Notes: generated from the sequence alone by a model not told the origin. 64,000 bases of DNA from Lederbergia citri (GCF_018343625.1 NZ_JAGYPG010000002.1:1097280-1161279), one strand, 5' to 3'; positions 8,548-17,632 are shown, counted from the stretch's first letter. Numbers and translations are program-made.

Positions 8548-9462
8548 TTAATTCGAATCCGGTTCCAATCGGCTCATAAACTCTTCCATCGGGCTATACC
8601 CTTGTTGCCTTAAATACCAATTATTAGCCGCTGCTTCAATTAGTCCAGCGACATCGCGTCCTGGCTGAAGCTGAATTTCAATGTGAGGAATGCGGACTCC
8701 CATATATTCAGTAAATTTCGGCTCTACTTCCAAATCATTATACAACGAATTCTCCCGCCATTTTGTCAGCTCAATATCTAATGCAATGCGTGTTTCATCT
8801 TGGAATGCCCTTCTTCCATATAAGCGGACTACATTTAGTAGCCCAATGCTGCGGAGGGCAAGAAATTCCTTATTACTTTCGTTATGTGTTCCAAGAAGAG
8901 TTTGTGGGCTAAGTTTCTTAAGCATAACGATATCATCAGCGATTAGCCGATGCCCACGCCGAATCAAAGTATGTGCCGTTTCACTTTTGCCGACACCTGA
9001 TTTCCCACGGAGTAAAATACCCATCCCTGACACATTAACACAAACACCATGGATACACATTTCTTGCGCCAATTCTTTTATCATAAAAGCATCGAGCTTG
9101 GCAATAAATTCAGATGTTCGTTCTTGTGTATGCAGCAACGGAATTCCTTCCTCCGAGCAATATCGTGTTAAATACTCCAGCCCTTCCTGACCCGCAGTCA
9201 CGATAAAGCAAGGTGGATGGTATTTGACAATATTCCCAATCCGAAGTTTCCTTTCACTTTTATTAAGAGTATGTAAGTAAGTTATTTCTGTTCTGCCGAG
9301 AATCTGTACTCGTTCCATTGGAAAAAAATCAAAATATCCGACAAATTCCAAACCTGGACGATGTGCCTTTGGTTTCGTAACTGTTCGCTGCAGTTCATTT
9401 TCTCCCGCCAATACTTTCAATGAAAATTTTCTTACTAATCTTTCTATCGTTATCACACTCAT
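8548..9462 (-). CDS. Divergent HPr kinase/phosphorylase paralogue
   Basis: About 304 residues with full HprK/P architecture: an N-terminal domain with the ILGRTEITYLHTL region, then IHGVCVNVSG, Walker A GKSGVGKSET, GHRLIADDIV, and a C-terminal tail. Known HprK phosphorylates and dephosphorylates HPr Ser46 in carbon catabolite control. Here the family signature usually read as LEIRGxG-[IL]-[IL] is LALRSIGLL, so the conserved acidic residue is alanine. It stands alone, without lgt or ppaX. ATG 9462 is favoured over 9477 because MSVITIERL is the usual start. It may be a catalytically altered paralogue or act on another protein. Confidence 0.82.
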   Translation of the reverse strand: MSVITIERLVRKFSLKVLAGENELQRTVTKPKAHRPGLEFVGYFDFFPMERVQILGRTEITYLHTLNKSERKLRIGNIVKYHPPCFIVTAGQEGLEYLTRYCSEEGIPLLHTQERTSEFIAKLDAFMIKELAQEMCIHGVCVNVSGMGILLRGKSGVGKSETAHTLIRRGHRLIADDIVMLKKLSPQTLLGTHNESNKEFLALRSIGLLNVVRLYGRRAFQDETRIALDIELTKWRENSLYNDLEVEPKFTEYMGVRIPHIEIQLQPGRDVAGLIEAAANNWYLRQQGYSPMEEFMSRLEPDSN

Positions 9463-9685
9463 ATACCCCACACCCATTCCTTATATCATCAAAACAATAC
9501 TTTGTTCGACACATCACAAACTTAAACCTACTAAAAAATATAAAACACATTGATCCGAACATTTTCTTGCATCTTAGTGCAAAATTATAACACATTTCAA
9601 CTAAAGTTTGGAAGCATTTACAAAATCGTCAAATATTATTTTAAAAAAATTATTTCCCCCCAAAAAAATATATTTTCTTCAACAA

Positions 9686-9714
9686 TTGAAAAAGAGAATT
9701 TGATTCTTTATAAT
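9686..9714 (+). promoter_or_regulatory. Sigma-A promoter of the TetR-ABC operon
   Basis: TTGAAA (9686-9691), a 17-bp spacer and TATAAT (9709-9714). The predicted start near 9721 falls inside the operator at 9718-9735. Confidence 0.85.
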
Positions 9715-9717
9715 TAA

Positions 9718-9735
9718 AGTGAGTAATCACTCACT
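9718..9735. promoter_or_regulatory. TetR-type operator
   Basis: An imperfect palindrome, AGTGAGT-AATC-ACTCACT, placed at the predicted transcription start. It is the likely binding site of the TetR regulator encoded third in this operon, giving autorepression. Confidence 0.78.
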
Positions 9736-9751
9736 AAAAGGAGACTTGAAA

Positions 9752-10474
9752 ATGCCATCGACTATTATTGTTGATTCCGTAAGCAAAAGCTTTGGTAATA
9801 AAGTAGTCTTAAACAAGATTGATTTAACCGTTGAGCCTGGGCAAATATACGGACTAATCGGTCCCTCCGGATCAGGAAAAACAACTTTAGTTAAGATCAT
9901 CGTTGGAATGGATCGTCCTACTGAAGGAAATGTTCACGTACTTGGTACAGCCGTACCAAATTTAAATTTATTGCAGGAAATGGGCTATATGGCCCAAGCC
10001 GATGCCTTATACAGTGATTTAACAGGTGAAGAAAATCTTGCATTCTTTGCTTCATTATTTAAGTTAAAAAAGAGCATGAAGAAAGAGCGAATTGCATACG
10101 CTGCCGAACTCGTCAATCTCACATCCCATCTCAAAAAGAAAGTTCGAGATTATTCAGGTGGTATGAAACGTAGATTGTCTCTTGCCGTTGCTCTTATCCA
10201 AGATCCCCAAGTTCTCATCTTGGATGAACCGACTGTTGGTATTGACCCCGAATTAAGGCAATCCATTTGGGCTGAACTCCGCTATTTGAAAGAAAAAGGG
10301 AAAACGATTTTAATTACTACCCATGTGATGGACGAGGCAGAAAAATGCGATCAACTAGCAATGGTAAGGGATGGAGAAATCATAACAAGTGGCTCGCCGA
10401 GTGAACTAAGAGAGAAATATGGAATTACTAGTTTAGAAGAGATATTTTTAAAAGCTGGAGGGAAAAGTGAATGA
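9752..10474 (+). CDS. ABC exporter ATP-binding protein
   Basis: About 240 residues of an ABC-2 exporter ATPase. Walker A is GPSGSGKTT, the signature YSGGMKRRLS, Walker B LILDEPTVGID, and the switch histidine sits in TTHVMDEAE. ATG 9752 is chosen because AAGGAG (9738-9743) lies at good spacing. The upstream in-frame GTG at 9719 would put the operator palindrome inside the gene. It overlaps the permease by 4 bp. With a TetR regulator in the operon, efflux of a toxic compound is likely. Confidence 0.92.
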   Translation: MPSTIIVDSVSKSFGNKVVLNKIDLTVEPGQIYGLIGPSGSGKTTLVKIIVGMDRPTEGNVHVLGTAVPNLNLLQEMGYMAQADALYSDLTGEENLAFFASLFKLKKSMKKERIAYAAELVNLTSHLKKKVRDYSGGMKRRLSLAVALIQDPQVLILDEPTVGIDPELRQSIWAELRYLKEKGKTILITTHVMDEAEKCDQLAMVRDGEIITSGSPSELREKYGITSLEEIFLKAGGKSE

Positions 10475-11580
10475 GAATACTAGCTTTAGTAAAACGAATC
10501 ATCCAGCAGATGGTGCGGGATAAACGGGCTCTAGCGCTAATGATGGTTGCACCATTACTTATTCTAACCCTTCTACATTATTTACTTTCAGCAGAGACAA
10601 CTACTCCTAGGCTCGGTGTGAATTTACCCAAAAATGACAATCTCATTGATTTGTTAAAAGAGAACGATCTTGAAGTTATTCATTATGGTGAGCTTAAAAA
10701 TACTAAGTCATTCATCGAGGAACATGACTTAGACGGAGTTTTGGACGTTCAGAATGAATCCATCACATTAACTATTTTAAATGATGAAACTTCATCGGCA
10801 AAGGCTTTACAAATGAAAGTTCAGCAAAGCATCGCAGCCATAAATGCAAAAAAACAAGCCGAAAATATGGAGAAGTTCATTAAAGATATTCAGATTAAGT
10901 TGCAAGAAAAACCAGTGCCAATAGAACAAGTAAATGTGCCAACCATCCATACTAAATTTATTTACGGAGATACAGACACAACCTTTTTTGATCAATTAAG
11001 CCCTATTTTAGTTGGATTTTTTGTTTTCTTCTTTGTCTTCCTCATTTCTGGAATTGCATTATTGAGGGAACGCACGACAGGTACATTAGATCGTTTAATG
11101 GCCACACCTATTAGGAGATGGAATATTGTTCTTGGATATGTGCTTGGTTACGGCTTATTTGCTATTATTCAAACGTTAATTGTCGTCTTTTATGCAGTAA
11201 AAGTTTTGGATATGATGCTTATAGGTTCTTTATGGAATGTCATTCTCATTAATCTGACATTAGCTTTAGTTGCCTTGTCGCTTGGAATACTATTATCATC
11301 CTTTGCGAATTCTGAATTTCAAATGATGCAGTTTATCCCAGTTGCCATTGTGCCGCAAATCTTTTTCGCCGGTATTCTTCCCGTCGAAGGAATGGCCAAC
11401 TGGCTGCAGATTATCGCCAAGTTCATGCCAATGTACTATGGTGGCAATGCTTTAGTTGATGTCATGTATAAGGGTTTGGGATTAAGCGAAATTAAAAATA
11501 ATCTATTCGTCTTACTAGGCTTTGCCTTTATCTTCATCGTGTTAAATATTTTCGCTTTAAAAAAGTACCGAAAAATTTAA
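10471..11580 (+). CDS. ABC-2 transporter permease
   Basis: A 369-residue ABC-2 permease. One N-terminal span (about 22-42) precedes a roughly 130-residue extracytoplasmic region (about 45-175), followed by five spans to the end. The motif ISGIALLRERTTGTLDRLMATPIRRW is diagnostic of drug-type ABC-2 permeases. It is coupled by overlap to the ATPase gene, and the TetR gene follows 12 bp later. Drug or lipid efflux is inferred; substrate unknown. Confidence 0.9.
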   Translation: MRILALVKRIIQQMVRDKRALALMMVAPLLILTLLHYLLSAETTTPRLGVNLPKNDNLIDLLKENDLEVIHYGELKNTKSFIEEHDLDGVLDVQNESITLTILNDETSSAKALQMKVQQSIAAINAKKQAENMEKFIKDIQIKLQEKPVPIEQVNVPTIHTKFIYGDTDTTFFDQLSPILVGFFVFFFVFLISGIALLRERTTGTLDRLMATPIRRWNIVLGYVLGYGLFAIIQTLIVVFYAVKVLDMMLIGSLWNVILINLTLALVALSLGILLSSFANSEFQMMQFIPVAIVPQIFFAGILPVEGMANWLQIIAKFMPMYYGGNALVDVMYKGLGLSEIKNNLFVLLGFAFIFIVLNIFALKKYRKI

Positions 11581-11592
11581 AAGGAGAAGACA

Positions 11593-12240
11593 ATGTCTGA
11601 AAATGATTTTATAATTGAACAGATATTTGACAATGAAAATTTTACCGAAAAGCAAAAAAAAATCATTGAGGCAGCGATCGAATTATTTTCCGAAAAAGGC
11701 TATGCCTCTACTTCAACTAGTGAAATTGCCAAAAAAGCTGGAGTTGCGGAAGGTACGATTTTCCGGCATTACAAAACAAAAAAAGAGCTGCTTATGTCCA
11801 TTGTAATGCCTCTTATAACAAAATTAGTTGGACCAATCGTCGTTAATGACTTCAATAAGGTATTGGATCGTCCTTATGATCATATTGAGGATTTTTTAAG
11901 AGCTACGATTGAAAATCGCAGAGCAGTTTTGAAGAAACTATTGCCTGTTATTAAAATTGTCCTTCAAGAAATCCCTTTTCAAGTGGAATTAAAGGAACAT
12001 ATTATTGAACAATTTGCTGAAAAAATATTTGGACTTTTCGTTAACAAAATCAAATTCTACCAGGAAAAAGGACAATTGATAGATATGCCTCCGAATAGTA
12101 TAGCTAGGCTCATGCTTACGAATATTCTTGGCTACCTATTTTCACGTTACATCCTCTTCCCTAATTTTGAATGGGATGATGAACTTGAAACCGAGCGTAC
12201 TCTTCAAACAATCCTGCATGGATTGAGTCCAAAAGAATAA
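11593..12240 (+). CDS. TetR family transcriptional regulator
   Basis: A 215-residue TetR repressor. The N-terminal helix-turn-helix (about residues 20-66) reads IIEAAIELFSEKGYASTS, then EIAKKAGVAEGTIFRHYKTK. The C-terminal ligand domain is not conserved enough to name an inducer. It is the last gene of the exporter operon, behind an AAGGAG site. Its probable operator is the palindrome at 9718-9735, so the operon would be self-repressed until the pump's substrate binds. Confidence 0.93.
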   Translation: MSENDFIIEQIFDNENFTEKQKKIIEAAIELFSEKGYASTSTSEIAKKAGVAEGTIFRHYKTKKELLMSIVMPLITKLVGPIVVNDFNKVLDRPYDHIEDFLRATIENRRAVLKKLLPVIKIVLQEIPFQVELKEHIIEQFAEKIFGLFVNKIKFYQEKGQLIDMPPNSIARLMLTNILGYLFSRYILFPNFEWDDELETERTLQTILHGLSPKE

Positions 12241-12244
12241 CGAC

Positions 12245-12272
12245 AAAAACCACACTTTGCTGTGGTTTTTTT
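12245..12272 (+). terminator. Terminator of the TetR-ABC operon
   Basis: AAACCACA (12247-12254) pairs with TGTGGTTT (12261-12268), followed by a T-run. It begins a few bases after the tetR stop. Confidence 0.9.
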
Positions 12273-12391
12273 CATTTTTTGCGATCTAGAAATCAAAATG
12301 TAACACAATTCCTACGCTAGTGAAATATTCCTGTCATATTCCCCTGCTATACTAAATGCTAGATTCAAAAACGTTAGGAGAGACTATTACA

Positions 12392-12937
12392 TTGAAAAAG
12401 ATAGTTATTTCGACGATTACTGCTTGTTTTCTATTATTTAGTGTTTCTGGTATATCCTCAGCCGCGGCTAGTACATATAAAGTCCAAAAAGGCGATACTT
12501 TATGGAAGATTGCCAATAAAAGCAAAGTCTCTGTCAACCAATTAAAGAGTTGGAATGGGCTTAAAACAGATTTAATCAAACCAAATCAAGTATTAAAAAT
12601 AGCAAAACCGGTAGCAGCACCGAAAAAAGCTTCCGCCAGCCCAGCCTACAAGACTATGACTGTTAAAGCAACTGCCTATACAGCAAGTTGTAAAGGTTGC
12701 AGTGGCATCACAGCCACAGGCATTAATTTAAAGAAAAACCCGAACGCAAAAGTCATTTCCGTTGATCCAAAAATAATCCCACTTGGAACTAAAGTATGGG
12801 TGGAAGGTTATGGAGAAGCTATCGCTGGTGATACTGGCGGCGCTATGAAAGGAAATAAGATTGATATACACTTACCTACTAAGGCAAAGGCACTTCAATG
12901 GGGTGTACGTACTGTAAAAATAAAAATCTATCAATAA
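12392..12937 (+). CDS. LysM and 3D-domain cell-wall protein (YocH-like)
   Basis: About 181 residues. A signal peptide (about 1-25) is followed by one LysM motif (YKVQKGDTLWKIANKS to NQVLKIAKP), a short Ala/Pro/Lys linker and a C-terminal 3D domain. The domain's three aspartates are in VISVDP, AGDTGG and KIDIH. Relatives such as YocH are wall-associated and resemble lytic transglycosylases. A TTG start at 12392 is chosen behind AGGAGA; the ATG at 12356 lies close to a -10-like TATACT (12348-12353). Monocistronic, with its own terminator. Confidence 0.88.
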   Translation: MKKIVISTITACFLLFSVSGISSAAASTYKVQKGDTLWKIANKSKVSVNQLKSWNGLKTDLIKPNQVLKIAKPVAAPKKASASPAYKTMTVKATAYTASCKGCSGITATGINLKKNPNAKVISVDPKIIPLGTKVWVEGYGEAIAGDTGGAMKGNKIDIHLPTKAKALQWGVRTVKIKIYQ

Positions 12938-12942
12938 TTAGT

Positions 12943-12975
12943 AACCCGGATGCCCAGCATTCGGGTTTTTTATTT
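12943..12975 (+). terminator. Terminator of the LysM-3D gene
   Basis: AACCCGGATGC (12943-12953) pairs, with one G-T, to GCATTCGGGTT (12957-12967), followed by a T-run. Confidence 0.88.
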
Positions 12976-13043
12976 GTCCATTCACTATCTAATTGCGATA
13001 TATGATATTATTTTCCTAATGAATATCAGAAGGGAGTTTTATT

Positions 13044-13493
13044 TTGGAAGCACTTACTATGAAATCAATTGATAGAACTAATTGGGAAATAGCTTGCGAA
13101 TTAACCGTACAAGAAAATCAATGTTCTTTTATAGCTTCCAATCTATATTCGATAGCTGAGGCCCAGTTTTATCCTGAGCGATGTGTAAAAGGGATTTATT
13201 CTAATGATAAAATGGTCGGATTTACAATGTACGGAATTGACGAAGATGATGGGAACTTCTGGATATATAGACTGATGATTGACCAAGCTTTCCAAGGGCA
13301 AGGGTTAGGTTCACAGGCTATACTCCTAGTCATTGACGAGATAAAGAAAAATAATTCTAAAGGGATTCCCGTCATTATGATTGGATATCATCCAGAAAAC
13401 AAGGCTGCTCAAATGGTTTATAAAAAAGCGGGATTTATAGAAACTGAAATGGCCCCGTGGGGAGAGCAATTAGCGAGATATTCTTTAGTTTAG
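13044..13493 (+). CDS. GNAT acetyltransferase, BltD/spermidine-like
   Basis: A 149-residue GNAT enzyme. The acetyl-CoA loop is QGQGLGSQA (about residues 90-98), preceded by the FWIYRLMID strand and followed by ENKAAQMVYKKAGF. The N-terminal pattern of Q-x-x-F-I-A-S-N and the MVGFTMYGID stretch resemble B. subtilis BltD-type polyamine acetyltransferases. The TTG start at 13044 sits behind AAGGGAG; ATG 13059 is possible. The alaX-type gene follows 15 bp later, so the two are probably co-transcribed. Substrate not proven. Confidence 0.83.
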   Translation: MEALTMKSIDRTNWEIACELTVQENQCSFIASNLYSIAEAQFYPERCVKGIYSNDKMVGFTMYGIDEDDGNFWIYRLMIDQAFQGQGLGSQAILLVIDEIKKNNSKGIPVIMIGYHPENKAAQMVYKKAGFIETEMAPWGEQLARYSLV

Positions 13494-13508
13494 AGAGGAA
13501 TTTATTAA

Positions 13509-14696
13509 ATGTTAAAAGATCGTTTATATTATCAAGATGCTTACGTTCAAAATTTCACTTCTCAAATTAGCAAAGAATCACAGGATTTGGATGGCAATTG
13601 GTATGTCGTGTTAGAAAATACCGCATTTTACCCTACTGGAGGCGGTCAGCCACATGATACAGGAACAATTAACGGAATTGAAGTTCTCAATGTAGAGGAA
13701 GTAGATGGAGAAATTCGTCATACATTAGCTGAAAGGTTGAATTCAACCGGAGATGTTCAAGGTATTATTAATTGGAGCAGGCGTTTTGATCATATGCAGC
13801 AGCATACTGGCCAGCATATATTAACCGCTGCGTTTGTGGAATTATTTGGCTTTCAAACAGAAAGCTTTCATTTAGGAAAAGAGCTTTGCAGCATTGATTT
13901 GGCTGCCGAAAGTGTAAATTCCGAGCAGTTAGAAGCTGCAGAAAAACTAGCAAATGACATTGTCTTGAAAAACCTTCCAATCCAAACGAAATGGGTCACA
14001 GAGGATGAACTAGATCAATATTCCTTGCGAAAAGAATTAGCGGTCACAGACGAAATCCGTTTAGTCATCATATCTGATTTCGATTATAACGGCTGCGGCG
14101 GTACCCATCCTAGCTCGACATGCCAAGTGAGTGGTATTAAAATTCTATCTACTGAAAAACAAAAGCGCAAAACTCGGGTCCATTTTGTTTGCGGCGGCCG
14201 TATTTTACAGCAATTACATAGTAAGAATGCCATTTTATCTGAAGCTAGTCGACTATTAAGTGCTCCTGAAGGTGGAGTAAATGATGCTGTGGAAAAACTA
14301 CTTGCCGCAAATCGCACATTAGAAAGAACATTAAAAGAAGCACAGGACGCTCTACTTAAATATGAAGCAAAAGAGTTACTGACTAAAAAAGATAATGAAA
14401 TCGTGAAGCAAGTATTCATTGGGAGAACGATGCAAGAAGTACAATCTTTAGCACGAATGATTGTCGGTTTAGATGACAATGTAATCGTCTTGTTAGTATT
14501 GGAAAATGAAGATCGTTTGCAATACGTGGCAGCAAAAGGATTGAATGTAAATCTGAGCATGAAGCAGATTTCAGACATAGCCCGCTCAGTAATCAATGGA
14601 AAAGGCGGCGGAAAAGACGATTTCGTCCAAGGCGGCGGTGAGCGGACAGTGGCTGCGCAAGAGCTGTTGGATAAAATGGTGGAATGTGTTCTATAG
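13509..14696 (+). CDS. Alanyl-tRNA editing protein AlaX-L type
   Basis: A 395-residue stand-alone editing enzyme related to the AlaRS editing domain. It hydrolyses Ser-tRNA(Ala) or Gly-tRNA(Ala). The N-terminal segment has PTGGGQPHD. The editing core has the zinc ligands of HMQQHTGQH (about residues 96-104) and CGGTHPSSTC. A C-terminal DHHA1 domain (about 290-395) carries GGGKDDFVQGGG. This long form lacks the AlaRS catalytic part. It is co-directional with the acetyltransferase and ended by a strong hairpin. Confidence 0.92.
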   Translation: MLKDRLYYQDAYVQNFTSQISKESQDLDGNWYVVLENTAFYPTGGGQPHDTGTINGIEVLNVEEVDGEIRHTLAERLNSTGDVQGIINWSRRFDHMQQHTGQHILTAAFVELFGFQTESFHLGKELCSIDLAAESVNSEQLEAAEKLANDIVLKNLPIQTKWVTEDELDQYSLRKELAVTDEIRLVIISDFDYNGCGGTHPSSTCQVSGIKILSTEKQKRKTRVHFVCGGRILQQLHSKNAILSEASRLLSAPEGGVNDAVEKLLAANRTLERTLKEAQDALLKYEAKELLTKKDNEIVKQVFIGRTMQEVQSLARMIVGLDDNVIVLLVLENEDRLQYVAAKGLNVNLSMKQISDIARSVINGKGGGKDDFVQGGGERTVAAQELLDKMVECVL

Positions 14697-14710
14697 GATA
14701 TATTGAAATT

Positions 14711-14757
14711 AAAGGCAGTCTTGAAAATTCACAACTTGAATTTCCAGACTGCCTTTT
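14711..14757. terminator. Bidirectional terminator between alaX and oppF
   Basis: AAAGGCAGTCT (14711-14721) pairs with AGACTGCCTTT (14746-14756). Inner bases extend the stem. It lies between convergent transcripts and has A- and T-rich flanks. Confidence 0.82.
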
Positions 14758-14764
14758 CCGTCTG

Positions 14765-15730
14765 TCAATTATATAAATGGCAAGCTACATAATGCCCTTT
14801 GGAGACTTCCTTCATCTCTGGTCTTTTTTGTTTGCAGATTTCCATACATGCACCACAACGTGTATGAAAAGCGCATCCTTGAGGAGGATTTTCCGGACTT
14901 GGGACATCTCCTTGGAGGATAATCCTTTCGCGCTTTACGCCAACTTGAGGTACTGGAACTGCGGATAACAACGCTTGTGTATAAGGGTGCAACGGCTCAG
15001 AATAAAGATCCGACTTATTGGCAAGCTCCACCATTCTGCCAAGGTACATAACTCCAACCCTTGTACTAAAATGTTTCACGACACTTAAGTCATGGGCAAT
15101 AAATAAATATGTCAGTTTCAGTTTTTCTTGTAAATCTTGCATCAAGTTTAGAACTTGCGCCTGAACAGATACATCAAGGGCTGAAACAGGTTCATCCGCC
15201 ACTATTAACTTCGGTTCTAACATTAAAGCTCTTGCAATGCCAATCCGCTGCCTCTGTCCCCCACTGAATTCATGAGGATAACGATCAGCAAAGCCGCGAT
15301 TTAATCCTACAAGTTCAAGCATTTCTACAACTTTTTCTTCTCTTTCTTTTTCAGTATACAAATGATGAATTTTTAACGGCTCTTTTAATATACTTCTAAT
15401 GGTTTTTCTAGAGTTAAGTGAAGAATATGGATCTTGAAAAATCATCTGGATATCTTTTCGGAAAGGGCGCAATTGTTTAAAATTCATATCCGCTAGATTT
15501 TTTCCATTATATAATACTTCGCCTGAAGTGGGTTTCCATAATTGTAGAACCGTTCGCCCTAATGTTGATTTCCCACAACCACTTTCTCCAACTAAGCCAA
15601 GTGTTTCACCTTCATTCAAAGTAAAGCTGACATCATCGACTGCTTTAACATAGCTGGATGTTCGGCTTATTAATCCCTTTTTAACAGGAAAATATTTTTT
15701 AAGGTTACGTACTGCTAATAGTTCCCCCAT
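14765..15730 (-). CDS. oppF: Oligopeptide ABC transporter ATPase OppF
   Basis: About 321 residues. Walker A is GESGCGKST, the signature FSGGQRQRIG, and Walker B LIVADEPVSALDVS. The C-terminal oligopeptide-transporter extension contains GCAFHTRCGACMEIC, a cysteine-rich motif typical of OppD/OppF. ATG 15730 is preferred because GGGGAG lies just upstream; the longer ORF start has no site. It is last in the operon and overlaps oppD. With OppD it powers peptide import through OppBC. Confidence 0.9.
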   Translation of the reverse strand: MGELLAVRNLKKYFPVKKGLISRTSSYVKAVDDVSFTLNEGETLGLVGESGCGKSTLGRTVLQLWKPTSGEVLYNGKNLADMNFKQLRPFRKDIQMIFQDPYSSLNSRKTIRSILKEPLKIHHLYTEKEREEKVVEMLELVGLNRGFADRYPHEFSGGQRQRIGIARALMLEPKLIVADEPVSALDVSVQAQVLNLMQDLQEKLKLTYLFIAHDLSVVKHFSTRVGVMYLGRMVELANKSDLYSEPLHPYTQALLSAVPVPQVGVKRERIILQGDVPSPENPPQGCAFHTRCGACMEICKQKRPEMKEVSKGHYVACHLYN

Positions 15731-16718
15731 AGGCCACTCCCCTTTCTTCCTCACTATATAACCAGCAGCTTGTATAATGGTTGTGTCCTACGTTTACCCG
15801 TAAAGGTTCTTCAGTATAACAACGTTCAGTTGCATGTGCGCATCGTGGGGCGAATGGACATCCTAATGGCATTTCTTCCGGAAGTGGAACTGAACCAGAA
15901 ATAGCATCCAACCTTTGCTTTTCATCTGTTAAACTAGGAATTGAATTAATTAATCCAACTGTATACGGATGTTTCGGTGCATTAAATATTTCGGCTACTT
16001 CTGCTTCTTCCACCACTTTTCCCGCATACATAACAATTACTCGATCACAAACCTCTGCTACGACACCTAAATCATGTGTAATCAGCATTACAGCTGTATG
16101 ATATTCTTTCTGAAGTTTTTTCATCAAATCTAATATTTGAGCTTGAATCGTTACATCTAAAGCGGTTGTTGGTTCATCGGCAATTAGCAGCTTCGGATTG
16201 CATGATAATGCCATTGCAATCATCACACGCTGTCTCATTCCACCTGAAAGCTGATGAGGGTATTCATCTACTACACTGTCAGCTCTAGGTATTCCAACTT
16301 TCTTCAACATATCGACTGCTCTTTTTCTCGCTTCTTTTTTTGAAAGTTTCATGTGTGCCATAATCATTTCAATCATTTGAAAGCCTATTGTAAAGACAGG
16401 GTTCAGCGAAGACATCGGGTCTTGAAAGATCATCGCTAATTCTTTGCCTCGATATTGATGATATTCAACATCCGACAAATGCTTTAATGATTTTCCTTCA
16501 AACAAAATGTCACTTTTTTCTCCTACTTTACTAAACTCTTTCGGGAGCAAGCCCATGATACTAAGCGATGTAACACTTTTACCACAACCGGATTCACCGA
16601 CAATTCCAAGCGTTTCCCCCGGGAAGACCTGGAAGTCCACCCCTCTTACGGTAGGAATAAATTCACGATCCTTTTTAAAAGCTACTTCCAAATCCTTTAC
16701 TTCTAATAGTGCGTTCAT
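15705..16718 (-). CDS. oppD: Oligopeptide ABC transporter ATPase OppD
   Basis: About 337 residues. Walker A is GESGCGKSV, the signature LSGGMRQRVM, Walker B LLIADEPTTALDVT, and the C-terminal Opp extension has CPFAPRCAHATERC. Start 16718 is favoured because GAGGA lies nine bases before it, whereas ATG 16727 directly abuts that site. It overlaps the end of the DUF1028 gene region and the start of oppF. It forms the hetero-ATPase pair with OppF. Confidence 0.9.
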   Translation of the reverse strand: MNALLEVKDLEVAFKKDREFIPTVRGVDFQVFPGETLGIVGESGCGKSVTSLSIMGLLPKEFSKVGEKSDILFEGKSLKHLSDVEYHQYRGKELAMIFQDPMSSLNPVFTIGFQMIEMIMAHMKLSKKEARKRAVDMLKKVGIPRADSVVDEYPHQLSGGMRQRVMIAMALSCNPKLLIADEPTTALDVTIQAQILDLMKKLQKEYHTAVMLITHDLGVVAEVCDRVIVMYAGKVVEEAEVAEIFNAPKHPYTVGLINSIPSLTDEKQRLDAISGSVPLPEEMPLGCPFAPRCAHATERCYTEEPLRVNVGHNHYTSCWLYSEEERGVAYGGTISST

Positions 16719-16723
16719 TGTCT

Positions 16724-17614
16724 TCATTCCTCGTCTTGAAGTAAGAGATCGATGTATTCAACGACTTTATAGTCAACTTTTCCTTTTTCTTGAACTCTTT
16801 CATCAAAGTTTTCAATTAAGTGGAAATCCTTAAGTGCTTCAAATATTTCATCATCTGTTGGTTGGTCTACTTTTAGGAAGTTCAACTTTTGTAATGCAGC
16901 AGAAAGTTTCGCCTTCAAATCACCTTCAACAAGCAGAATGTCTTCCGGATTTGATTTCTTGAAATATAATTGGTGTAAGTCAAGGATTCTTCCTAATTCC
17001 TTCACAGGTTCTTTATGATCATCCACGCGAAGATCTAAATATCGATCGGTAACACCGCCGTATCCACCATTTTCCTTCACTATTAATAATGCCGCGGACT
17101 GTTTGCCTCTTCGATCACCGCCTGCATTTTCGCCACTTTCTAAAGCTTTTAATAGTCGTGTCGCCAAGTCTCCCTCTGTTTGTTGAAAAGTTGCAGCCAT
17201 TGCCTCTACAACTTCAGGTCCGGTTAAAATATTCCCTTGGCAAGCGAAATTCTGACCGGCAATTCCTCCAGCCCAATCGTAGCATTCACTTCCTGAATAA
17301 GTTGCGCTGTTTCCATTAGCATCCACCATTCCGACTTGTCTAAGAAGCTTTTGCTCATCGTTCTCTGTCAGAATGTTCACCACTTCTTCAGCGCTTTTTC
17401 CTTCCGCCATTAGTTCTAACCCTTCGATTCCATAAAGCGGATTAGCCCAAGATTGTGTAGCAACTGCTCCTACTCCAGCCTTTGCCCACGGAACAATAGA
17501 ACCTACAGATAGAAATTTAGAAGCCACAGCTACTCCAAGTTCTTTCGTCTCCGGATCAAAACCGACAATCGAATACGTATTTACATAATCTTTTGGTATA
17601 TTGTTCTTTTTCAT
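16724..17614 (-). CDS. DUF1028 Ntn-hydrolase-like protein inside opp operon
   Basis: About 296 residues of the DUF1028 family (Ntn-hydrolase fold, no established activity that I know). The conserved block TYSIVGFDPETKELGVAVAS starts at about residue 13, followed by VGAVATQSWANP and NILTGPEV. In Ntn enzymes the nucleophile becomes N-terminal after processing, and Thr13 is a plausible candidate (inference). The last 80 residues match the family's extra C-terminal domain. The start follows GGGAGG. It sits between oppC and oppD, so it likely acts on an imported peptide or amide. Confidence 0.85.
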   Translation of the reverse strand: MKKNNIPKDYVNTYSIVGFDPETKELGVAVASKFLSVGSIVPWAKAGVGAVATQSWANPLYGIEGLELMAEGKSAEEVVNILTENDEQKLLRQVGMVDANGNSATYSGSECYDWAGGIAGQNFACQGNILTGPEVVEAMAATFQQTEGDLATRLLKALESGENAGGDRRGKQSAALLIVKENGGYGGVTDRYLDLRVDDHKEPVKELGRILDLHQLYFKKSNPEDILLVEGDLKAKLSAALQKLNFLKVDQPTDDEIFEALKDFHLIENFDERVQEKGKVDYKVVEYIDLLLQDEE

Positions 17615-17632
17615 AACTGTTCTTCCTCCCAT

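Noticed and set aside
8690..9190. 166-codon ORF on the plus strand
   Set aside because: It is a shadow of the hprK-like gene on the other strand, without ribosome site or protein-like motifs.
9395..9595. 66-codon minus-strand ORF upstream of the hprK-like gene
   Set aside because: It overlaps the hprK-like start in another frame, has low-complexity content and no ribosome site.
14084..14596. 170-codon ORF on the minus strand
   Set aside because: Antisense shadow of the AlaX-type gene.
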